A stretch of 6,977 bases of DNA from an uncultured Planctomycetaceae bacterium (GTDB taxonomy: Bacteria; Planctomycetota; Planctomycetia; Planctomycetales; Planctomycetaceae), in NCBI GenBank assembly GCA_937952455.1, contig CALFYU010000044.1, positions 1 through 6,977 on the forward strand, in the 5' to 3' direction. The position numbers and the translations under genes were made by a program. Below, piece by piece: positions 1 through 5,395 of the stretch. The notes under the pieces are model-generated. The model made no database searches. It saw nothing but the letters and a program-made list of their open reading frames with translations, and was not told the DNA's origin. How positions within the stretch are numbered: the first letter of the stretch is position 1; each line of letters starts with the position of its first letter.

Positions 1-1
1 C

Positions 2-1129
2 ATGGATGCGGTGACCGCACTGCTGGCTTCTGACGAAGGGGGCAAACGGACGGTCGATGGATCCTTTGTCGCCGGCGGCTCGAAGCGGGGTTGGACGACG
101 TGGTTGGTCGGCGCGGTGGACGACCGTGTGGTGGGCATTGCCCCGATCGTGATCGACATTTTGAATCTCGAGAAATCGATGAACCACCATTTCTCCTGCT
201 ACGGCTTTTTCTCGCCGTCGGTGGGGGATTACGTCGCGCACAAACTGATGCGGATGGCCGACCACCCGCGGCTGCACGCGCTGCATGCGCTGGTCGATCC
301 TTACCATTACCGCCACCGGCTGACGATGCCCAAATATGTCATCAACGGCTCAGGCGACCAATATTTTCCGCCCGACTTGTCGCGGTATTACTTCGACGAT
401 CTGCCCGGCGAAAAATATCTCCGCTACGTGCCCAACGCCGACCATTCGCTCCGCGGATCGGACGCTGTCGAAAGTTTGATCGCCTTTTACTTAACGGTTT
501 TGGCCAAGAAGGACGGTCCGAAGTTCTCTTGGAAGCGGACCGCCGAAAACACGATTGAAATCAAGACTATCGACAAGCCGGAAAAGGTCGTGCTCTGGCA
601 AGCCACGAATCCCGAATGCCGCGACTTCCGCATCGAAAGCGTGTGCCCGATTTACACCAGCAATACGCTGGAAGACCAAGGGGACGGCACTTACATCGCC
701 CACGTCGACACCCCTGAAAAAGGGTGGACGGCGTTCTTTGCCGAGTTGACCTACGACGTCGGCATGCCGGTCCCCTTGAAGGTCACCACCAACGTCGGCA
801 TTACGCCCGATACGTTCCCCTTTGCCGACAAGAACCCGGCGCTCCCCACGTCGCTGACGCTGCAGTTTGTCGCACCCAGCAAAGAGGTGGTCAACGTCAT
901 CAAGAAGGCGATGACGTCACCCGAGATGAAAGCGATCGGCGACGATCCGCGTCTGAAAGTCGACGAAGATTCCGAAAAAGGAATCATCGCCACCTTCAAC
1001 TGGGTCCCCAAAGGCGAATGGGACGACGGGGCACGCGCGATCGGCGAGTATCTGGAAAATCTCGGCTGCGACGGATTCCAATACCGCCTCGAATCGGGCC
1101 GTCCGTTTGACGAACAGAAATCGGAGTGA
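2..1129 (+). CDS. PhoPQ-activated pathogenicity-related (PqaA-type) hydrolase, 3' part
   Basis: This is the C-terminal 375 residues of a PqaA-family alpha/beta-hydrolase. The frame is open to the left edge, so the first Met in the window is probably internal; full-length family members have roughly 100 or more extra residues including an export signal. The sequence shows a nucleophile elbow GGSKRGW (Ser27 of the visible part), an acid candidate Asp119 in NGSGDQYF and a catalytic His148 in NADHSL, in the order Ser-Asp-His expected of the fold. Residues after about 175 look like a beta-rich accessory domain (PEKVVLWQATNP and following), then a further C-terminal region (about 285-370) I cannot name. 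The family is known from the PhoP-regulated Salmonella pqaA gene, but its substrate is not established. Inference: a secreted or periplasmic esterase/peptidase-like enzyme. The gene ends at TGA 1127-1129, 30 bases before a hairpin terminator, so it is probably the last gene of its transcript. Confidence 0.85.
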   Translation: MDAVTALLASDEGGKRTVDGSFVAGGSKRGWTTWLVGAVDDRVVGIAPIVIDILNLEKSMNHHFSCYGFFSPSVGDYVAHKLMRMADHPRLHALHALVDPYHYRHRLTMPKYVINGSGDQYFPPDLSRYYFDDLPGEKYLRYVPNADHSLRGSDAVESLIAFYLTVLAKKDGPKFSWKRTAENTIEIKTIDKPEKVVLWQATNPECRDFRIESVCPIYTSNTLEDQGDGTYIAHVDTPEKGWTAFFAELTYDVGMPVPLKVTTNVGITPDTFPFADKNPALPTSLTLQFVAPSKEVVNVIKKAMTSPEMKAIGDDPRLKVDEDSEKGIIATFNWVPKGEWDDGARAIGEYLENLGCDGFQYRLESGRPFDEQKSE

Positions 1130-1158
1130 GGCGGAGCGTTTGAATCGCGAGGGTTACC

Positions 1159-1187
1159 AGGGGGCGGGCATTTTGCTCGCCCCCTTT
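1159..1187 (+). terminator. Rho-independent terminator after the PqaA-type gene
   Basis: The left arm starts AGGGGGCG (1159-1166) and the right arm ends CGCCCCCT (1178-1185), a perfect 8-bp stem. It continues inward by one G-T wobble and two more pairs to a five-base loop ATTTT (1170-1174). Three T residues (1185-1187) follow, so the T tract is short, but the GC-rich stem is strong and lies 30 bases after the stop codon. Function is inferred from structure and position. Confidence 0.75.
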
Positions 1188-1254
1188 GTCATGGTGCGGT
1201 ATGCTATTGGATGAACGCTGTTAAACCGCCTCCTTCAAGCGGAGATCTGAAATT

Positions 1255-1668
1255 GTGATCGCGACCGACCCTTTCACGACGACCTACGTTGAGATGGAAT
1301 GGGGCCCGCTCGTTTTTCAGGCACTGCTGTTGTTCGTCTGGGTGTGCGGACTATCCCTCAGCGTTTACAGGCGAGATATCGCGATCAAACGCCGCGTGGT
1401 GGTGGCAATCTCAATGGGCATCAATTTGTTCATATGCGCTGTGTGGGCCGTGCTGGCGATCGTTCCGTTTACCGTGATTGGTAGCGGATCGCTCGACGCC
1501 ACGCTGGCCGCAGTATCAATAATCAATTGTGCATTGACCTTCTTGTTCGTCCTTTCCCAAGGACTCCTTCTATACGCCATTTTCGCTCGGTTTGATGCGC
1601 ACTCGGCCCCTAACCCCATGGCGATTGAATCGCCGCCGGATACGCGCAACAGCATTGCGAAGGACTAG
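1255..1668 (+). CDS. Small integral membrane protein, three predicted helices, function unknown
   Basis: I do not recognise this 137-residue protein. Three hydrophobic stretches are visible: about residues 18-37 (PLVFQALLLFVWVCGLSLSV), 48-75 and 81-110. A basic loop (RRDIAIKRR) separates helices 1 and 2, and by the positive-inside rule this loop should be cytoplasmic. The last 25 residues are polar and Pro/Ser-rich with no motif. The start is GTG 1255-1257, preceded by GGAG at 1241-1244 with a 10-base spacer, which is longer than ideal; an in-frame ATG at codon 14 would cut close to helix 1 and is less likely. The preceding gene is closed by a terminator, so this gene needs its own promoter, but I found no convincing -35/-10 pair. 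Its TAG stop (1666-1668) overlaps the stop of the convergent pheT by four bases. Long uninterrupted hydrophobic segments make it a credible gene despite the lack of a recognised family. Confidence 0.65.
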   Translation: MIATDPFTTTYVEMEWGPLVFQALLLFVWVCGLSLSVYRRDIAIKRRVVVAISMGINLFICAVWAVLAIVPFTVIGSGSLDATLAAVSIINCALTFLFVLSQGLLLYAIFARFDAHSAPNPMAIESPPDTRNSIAKD

Positions 1669-3686
1669 CCCCGCAATTCCGCCCCCAACTTCTCCCGGCA
1701 GGCGGCGATCACCGCTTGTTGTGACGCGTCCACCTCTTCGGCGGTCAGCGTGCGGTCGGCGGCGCGGTAGCGGGCGGTGAGCAAATAGCTTTTCTTCCCC
1801 ACCGGGATCTGCTTGCCCCGATATTGGCTGACGAAGTGCAAGTCCTCCAATAGCGGCCCCGCGGCTACCGTGACCGTCTCGGCGACCTGCTGCCACGTCG
1901 CTGCATCGTCGAGAATGAAGTTCAAGTCGCGGTCGCTCGGCGGGAATTGCGGGATCGCCCCGAATTGCGGCGTCAGATCGGCCGTCTCGACCAACAAGTC
2001 GAAATCCAATTCCGCCACGATCACATCGTCCCGCAGGTCGAGCGCACCCTTCACGTCCGCCGCGACTTCACCCAGCCAGCCCCACAGTTTGCCGTTGAGC
2101 AACACCTCGCAGCCGCGGCCGGCAGCGAAACTCGAAAGGTCACTCCGGCGGACCTCGACCCGCGAGTCGTGATTGACCGCCGTGGCGATCAGCTCCACCA
2201 GTCCTTTGACGTCGAAGAACGAATCGCCGCTGACCAGCGACAGCCGCGACGGCTCGGACCCCGGCTGCCCCGGAGCGGCCGCGAGATAGACGTCGGCGAT
2301 CTCATACAACCGGGCGTTAAACGTCCCCCGTTTTTCATTTTCGCGGCGGGATTGCAGCAAGCTGGGAACCAGGCTTTGCCGCAGGACGTTCTCCCGCTTT
2401 CGTGAGGAATGCTCCACCCGGAGCGGCTCACCCTCGCCGACCGGACGGAACAGGCCCAACAGTTCGTCGTCGACGAACGACATCGTGATCGACTCGAAAT
2501 AACCGTTGCCGGTCAGCACCCCGTGCACGCGGTCCGCAACGTGGTCGACCACCCGTTTGCTGCTGGCTGTCAGCGGCACGAGCACGTCTTCGGGAATCTG
2601 ATCGTAACCGTGAATGCGGGCGATCTCTTCAATCAAGTCGATCTCCCGCGTCAAATCGCGCCGCCACGAAGGAGGCACCATCCGGCAGGAGGTCGCCGTT
2701 GCCGACCCCTGTTGCTCAAATCCCAACTCCGTCAGGATCCGCACCGCCTCGTCCTTGGCAATGTCGATCCCCAAAATACGCGAGATCTGCGCGAAGCGCA
2801 ATTCGACTGGCTCCACATTGACCTTGCGTCCTGCCCCGGCTACGACGGCCCCTTCCAGCAATTCGCCGCCGGCCAATTCCAGAATCAACTCCGCACAACG
2901 GCGGCTGGCCCAATCCAATCCGTGCGGATCCACGCCCCGCTCGAACCGGTACGACGAATCGCTGTGCAGGTTCAGCGCGCGGGCGGTGTTGCGAATCGAC
3001 AGCGGGCGAAAATCGGCGACCTCGATCAAGATGTTCGTCGTGTCGTCACCGATTTCGGTTTCCAAGCCCCCCATCACGCCTGCGATCGCAACCGGACGAT
3101 CGGCGTCGGCAATCACGCACATCTCCGGCTGCAGTTCGTAGTCCCGCTGGTCGATGGCGGTCAGTTTCTCGCCCGCCTTCGCCCGGCGGACAACGATGCG
3201 GCCTTCGTGGAGCTTGTCCATGTCGAACGCGTGCAGCGGCTGCCCGCATTCCATCAGCACGTAGTTGGTGATGTCGACGACGTTATTGATCGGGCGAATG
3301 CCGAGCGTTTCCAGCCGGCTTTTCAGCCAGGCGGGACTCTCCGCCACCTTGGCCCCCCGCACGACGCGGGCGATGTACTGCGGGCACAGGTTTTCGCACT
3401 CAATCTCGACGGATGTCGCATCAGCGGTCTTGGCCGACGATTCATCGACGTTGGCGGCGGGAATCGTGATCTCTTTGTCATACAGCGCCGCGATCTCGCG
3501 CGCGATCCCGATATGCCCCAAACAATCCGGCCGATTGCTGGTGACCTCCAAATCAATCGCCAAATCCTCGGGAAACGCCTCGGTCTCTTCCAGGTTCAAA
3601 CCGGAGAGAGTCAATTTCTCAGTCAATTCCTCGACGGACATGTCGAGGTCGACGTATTCTTTTAACCAATTCCAACTGACGATCAT
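1665..3686 (-). CDS. pheT: Phenylalanine--tRNA ligase beta subunit, short form lacking the OB-fold tRNA-binding domain
   Basis: PheT pairs with PheS to charge tRNA-Phe in the cytoplasm (alpha2-beta2 enzyme); the beta subunit carries the editing site. The protein has 673 residues, against 795 in E. coli. Visible order: B1 start (SWNWLKEYV, 4-12), B1 continuation (VTSNRPDCLGHIGIARE, 48-64), B3/B4 editing region with NNVVDITNYV (134-143), GQPLHAFD (His152) and RFERGVDP (247-254), B5 with PPSWRRDLTREIDLIEEIARIHGY (338-361; pieces of it are diagnostic), catalytic-like fold about 375-570, and an FDX-ACB anticodon-binding domain (about 579-672). The EMAPII/OB-fold B2 domain, which in E. coli lies between the two B1 pieces at about residues 40-150, is absent: residue 35 runs almost straight into VTSNRPDCLG. 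The start ATG (3684-3686) has no Shine-Dalgarno; a heptamer repeat begins four bases upstream. pheS is not adjacent; the upstream gene is the Xer recombinase. Confidence 0.95.
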   Translation of the reverse strand: MIVSWNWLKEYVDLDMSVEELTEKLTLSGLNLEETEAFPEDLAIDLEVTSNRPDCLGHIGIAREIAALYDKEITIPAANVDESSAKTADATSVEIECENLCPQYIARVVRGAKVAESPAWLKSRLETLGIRPINNVVDITNYVLMECGQPLHAFDMDKLHEGRIVVRRAKAGEKLTAIDQRDYELQPEMCVIADADRPVAIAGVMGGLETEIGDDTTNILIEVADFRPLSIRNTARALNLHSDSSYRFERGVDPHGLDWASRRCAELILELAGGELLEGAVVAGAGRKVNVEPVELRFAQISRILGIDIAKDEAVRILTELGFEQQGSATATSCRMVPPSWRRDLTREIDLIEEIARIHGYDQIPEDVLVPLTASSKRVVDHVADRVHGVLTGNGYFESITMSFVDDELLGLFRPVGEGEPLRVEHSSRKRENVLRQSLVPSLLQSRRENEKRGTFNARLYEIADVYLAAAPGQPGSEPSRLSLVSGDSFFDVKGLVELIATAVNHDSRVEVRRSDLSSFAAGRGCEVLLNGKLWGWLGEVAADVKGALDLRDDVIVAELDFDLLVETADLTPQFGAIPQFPPSDRDLNFILDDAATWQQVAETVTVAAGPLLEDLHFVSQYRGKQIPVGKKSYLLTARYRAADRTLTAEEVDASQQAVIAACREKLGAELRG

Positions 3687-3690
3687 TTTT

Positions 3691-3725
3691 AGGCTTGAGG
3701 CTTGAGTGGACAGGCTTGAGGGTTG
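3691..3725 (+). repeat. Heptamer array, left arm of the pheT-xer gap
   Basis: Five consecutive 7-base units, all beginning with AG (AG at 3691, 3698, 3705, 3712 and 3719). Units 1, 2 and 4 are identical (AGGCTTG). Bases 3691-3704 are the exact reverse complement of 3892-3905 at the other end of the gap. Bases 3691-3722 match 5217-5248 in another gap at 29 of 32 positions. The array begins four bases upstream of the pheT start codon, where a ribosome binding site would be expected. Confidence 0.85.
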
Positions 3726-3860
3726 GCCGATTCAGGCGACATCGCACGCCCAGCGGACCGTGCGAATGTGCTACTTTATCGGGTCACATGCGGGCAAACA
3801 ATGGTTCGCCGTTAAGGGGAATATTGCGCCTGGCCGGGCCTACAGCAAAAGGGATAAAGC

Positions 3861-3905
3861 CCAAAGCCTTCGCTCCTCAGGCCTGTCGCCGCAAGCCTCA
3901 AGCCT
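3861..3905 (-). repeat. Heptamer array, right arm of the pheT-xer gap, reverse orientation
   Basis: On the + strand CC or CT recurs exactly every 7 bases at 3861, 3868, 3875, 3882, 3889, 3896 and 3903; read on the minus strand this is the AG-every-7 pattern of the left arm. The final 14 bases (3892-3905) are a perfect inverted copy of 3691-3704. The array runs across the TGA stop of the recombinase gene (3898-3900), so the repeat sets the stop codon and the last residues. Confidence 0.75.
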
Positions 3906-4809
3906 TCTTGGCCGCATGCGGGTGCGCCAGTTGATAGGCGTCACGGAGCCGCTTCGTGCTGACGTGGGTATAGATTTGCGTCGTCGTCAGGCTCTTGTGG
4001 CCCAGCAGTTCCTGCACGCTTCGCAGATCCGCCCCGCCATCCAGGAGATGCGTGGCAAAACTGTGCCGCAACGTGTGTGGGCTGGTGATACGGTCCAGGC
4101 CGGCAGTCTTGAGGTGTTTGTCGAGCATGCGGCCGATGCTCCGCGTGGTGAGCCGACCGCCGTTTTTGTTGATGAACACGGCAAAGCGCGCCTCGGGCTT
4201 AATATTCGGCCGCGTCGCCCGGCATTCCAGCCAGCGGACCAAGGCTTCGGCGGCGTAGGTCCCGATCGGAGCGAAGCGCGCCTTGCGCCCCTTGCCAATC
4301 ACCCGCAGGACATCAGCGTCGCGATCCCAGTCTTCGATGTCCATTGCCACCAGTTCGGCCACTCGCAACCCGGCGGAATAAAGCGTTTCCAAGATCGCCC
4401 GATCGCGCAACCCGTCCCAGGTATTGGCGGGCGGCGTTTCTAACAGCGTCGCCAGCTGTTCAGTCGATAAGAAGTGCGGCAGACGTTTGCCGGCCCGCGG
4501 CGTGCGGAGCGCTTTGGCCGGGTTGGACTCGACCAATCCTTCGCGATGGCAATAGCGAAAAAAGCTCCGCAAACAGGCCAAGCGGCGGGCGATCGTCGTA
4601 CGGGCATATTCGCAGTCGTGCAGATAAGCGATGTACGCCCGCAGCGTACTGATACCGATCCGATCCACCGACGCCGGAACGCCCCCCAACCGCTCATCGA
4701 GCGCTTCCAGCAGGCTGTCGAGGTCTTCTTTGTACGACTTGATCGTCAATTCCGAAGCATTGCGTTCAATGCGCAAATAGCGGAGGAAGTCGGCGATTGC
4801 GGCGTGCAT
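3898..4809 (-). CDS. xerC: Tyrosine recombinase XerC/XerD type
   Basis: A complete site-specific recombinase of 303 residues, the normal Xer length. Xer proteins resolve chromosome dimers at dif sites near the division septum, usually as a XerC-XerD pair directed by FtsK. Residues 1-90 form the SAM-like core-binding domain (FLRYLRIERNASELTIKSY near the start). The catalytic domain has all six active residues: Arg149 (AGLRVAEL), Lys173 (IGKGRKARFAP), His245 and Arg248 (SPHTLRHSFATHLL), His271 (LLGHKSL) and Tyr280 (QIYTHVS). These positions are each one higher than in E. coli XerD, and the tail near HPHA fits the Xer family, so XerC versus XerD cannot be decided from this window; the symbol follows common usage. 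The ATG at 4807-4809 is chosen because the 24-residue upstream extension to 4881 is encoded by intergenic heptamer repeat and lacks family similarity. No strong Shine-Dalgarno is seen. Intact motifs argue against an integrase relic. Confidence 0.93.
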   Translation of the reverse strand: MHAAIADFLRYLRIERNASELTIKSYKEDLDSLLEALDERLGGVPASVDRIGISTLRAYIAYLHDCEYARTTIARRLACLRSFFRYCHREGLVESNPAKALRTPRAGKRLPHFLSTEQLATLLETPPANTWDGLRDRAILETLYSAGLRVAELVAMDIEDWDRDADVLRVIGKGRKARFAPIGTYAAEALVRWLECRATRPNIKPEARFAVFINKNGGRLTTRSIGRMLDKHLKTAGLDRITSPHTLRHSFATHLLDGGADLRSVQELLGHKSLTTTQIYTHVSTKRLRDAYQLAHPHAAKKA

Positions 4810-4816
4810 GGATCGG

Positions 4817-4852
4817 GGAGTCCGTAGGCTGTAGACCTTAGACTTTAGGGTT
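4817..4852 (+). repeat. Heptamer array, left arm of the xer-small ORF gap
   Basis: Five in-phase 7-base units with AG at 4819, 4826, 4833, 4840 and 4847 (for example GTAGGCT, GTAGACC, TTAGACT). Bases 4824-4852 match 5257-5285 in the next gap at 26 of 29 positions. Bases 4836-4848 are an exact inverted copy of 4938-4950. The array begins about eight bases upstream of the recombinase start codon. Confidence 0.85.
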
Positions 4853-4918
4853 GGCGGAGGAATGCCCTCGATTCCAGGCATGCATTTCGTGATTCAGTTC
4901 CTCAGACGTCAAACTCAC

Positions 4919-4953
4919 AAGCCCTACGGCCTAAAGTCTAAAGTCTAAGGCCT
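4919..4953 (-). repeat. Heptamer array, right arm of the xer-small ORF gap, reverse orientation
   Basis: Five 7-base units, each ending in CT (CT at 4924, 4931, 4938, 4945 and 4952); two neighbours are identical (AAAGTCT). On the minus strand this is again AG every 7 bases. The array ends four bases before the stop codon of the 75-residue gene (4958-4960). The GGCCT at 4929-4933 side and AGGCC at the other end could form a small hairpin, but there is no T tract. Confidence 0.85.
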
Positions 4954-4957
4954 GTTA

Positions 4958-5185
4958 TCACCGGTCCAACTCTTCCAGCGTGCCGGCCCGTTCCTGGTGT
5001 TCGCGGGCGAGGCGGCGGATTTTTTGGCTGAGGACGGCGGCGTCGTACCAGGAAAAGCTCAACTCCCGGTCGCTGGCATATTTGCCCAACGTCCGCAACA
5101 GCGTCGCGGCGCTCTCCTCGTCATAGAGAAAGACGTACCGCTCGGAATCCTTCACCAACGCCAAGACATTCACGCCGCGCTGCAT
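4958..5185 (-). CDS. Small hypothetical protein, 75 residues
   Basis: I cannot assign a function. The protein is soluble, without signal peptide or membrane segment, with an N-terminal hydrophobic strand (VNVLALVK), an acidic-aromatic motif (ERYVFLYDEESAATLLRTLG, residues 15-34), a second block (ELSFSWYDAAVLSQKIRRLA, 41-60) and a charged helical tail. The style resembles short hypothetical proteins I associate with planctomycetes, but I cannot confirm that here. The start ATG (5183-5185) is supported by a Shine-Dalgarno (GAGGT on the minus strand, 5192-5196) six bases upstream, the best one in the window. Both flanks are heptamer arrays; the recombinase lies 148 bases downstream. The balanced composition, the ribosome binding site and the tight fit between the arrays argue that it is a real gene. 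Confidence 0.72.
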   Translation of the reverse strand: MQRGVNVLALVKDSERYVFLYDEESAATLLRTLGKYASDRELSFSWYDAAVLSQKIRRLAREHQERAGTLEELDR

Positions 5186-5191
5186 CGTAGG

Positions 5192-5196
5192 ACCTC
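5192..5196 (-). promoter_or_regulatory. Shine-Dalgarno of the 75-residue gene
   Basis: GAGGT on the minus strand with a six-base spacer to the ATG at 5183-5185. It decides the start and is notable because neighbouring pheT and xer lack a clear counterpart. It sits between the start codon and the heptamer array that begins at 5201. Confidence 0.6.
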
Positions 5197-5200
5197 GTTC

Positions 5201-5285
5201 TAGGCTGTAGGAAACAAGGCTTGAGGCTTGAGGGAACAGGCTCGAGGGATGAGACTGTAGGCTTTAGACCTTAGACTGTCGGGTT
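5201..5285 (+). repeat. Heptamer array, left arm of the small ORF-lipoprotein gap
   Basis: This is the longest forward array. AG occurs at 5202 and 5209, then after a one-base slip at 5217, 5224, 5231, 5238, 5245, 5252, 5259, 5266 and 5273, so nine successive units are exactly in phase. It contains close copies of both other left arms: 5217-5248 matches 3691-3722 (29 of 32) and 5257-5285 matches 4824-4852 (26 of 29). It therefore looks like a composite of the two variants. Confidence 0.88.
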
Positions 5286-5291
5286 AGCCGT

Positions 5292-5368
5292 CCCGTCTGG
5301 CCACTGGCCACTCGCTTCTGCCTACTGCCCTCTGCCTACCGCCTACTCTTTTCTGGCCACCGGCCACA
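5292..5368 (-). repeat. Pyrimidine-rich heptamer array, right arm of the small ORF-lipoprotein gap
   Basis: Eleven uninterrupted 7-base units (starts 5292, 5299, 5306 and so on to 5362), every one with C at its sixth base and most ending in CT. Unit types are GGCCACT (5299, 5306 and relatives at 5355, 5362) and GCCTACT (5320, 5341 and relatives). On the minus strand the pattern becomes AGTGGCC or AGTAGGC, the same AG-every-7 rule as the other arms. It ends 27 bases before the stop codon of the lipoprotein gene. Confidence 0.85.
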
Positions 5369-5395
5369 CTCTCTTATCGGTATCTCAATCCGGCC

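Noticed and set aside
1620..1634. Perfect 15-base palindrome that could terminate pheT on the minus strand
   Set aside because: It lies inside the end of the membrane protein gene, would form a six-pair stem with a three-base loop, and is not followed by a T tract on either strand.
2409..3665. A 418-codon open frame on the + strand opposite pheT
   Set aside because: It is antisense to the conserved PheT domains, is rich in His/Arg/Gln as expected of a GC-rich shadow frame, and has no recognisable motif.
3773..3801. Possible minus-strand promoter for pheT (TTGTTT and TAAAGT, 17-base spacer)
   Set aside because: Only three and four of six bases match the sigma-70 boxes; such pairs are expected by chance in a 200-base gap.
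3706..4443. A 245-codon + strand frame opposite the recombinase gene
   Set aside because: It begins inside the heptamer array and lies antisense to the catalytic domain of an intact Xer protein; its composition is that of a shadow.
4810..4881. 24-residue N-terminal extension of the recombinase
   Set aside because: It is encoded largely by the intergenic heptamer array (4817-4852), and the protein from the ATG at 4807-4809 already has the normal Xer length with catalytic positions matching XerD plus one.
3691..5368. CRISPR array or iteron-type replication origin
   Set aside because: Units are 7 bases, contiguous and degenerate, with no spacers of constant length, no cas genes, no rep gene and no DnaA-box cluster.
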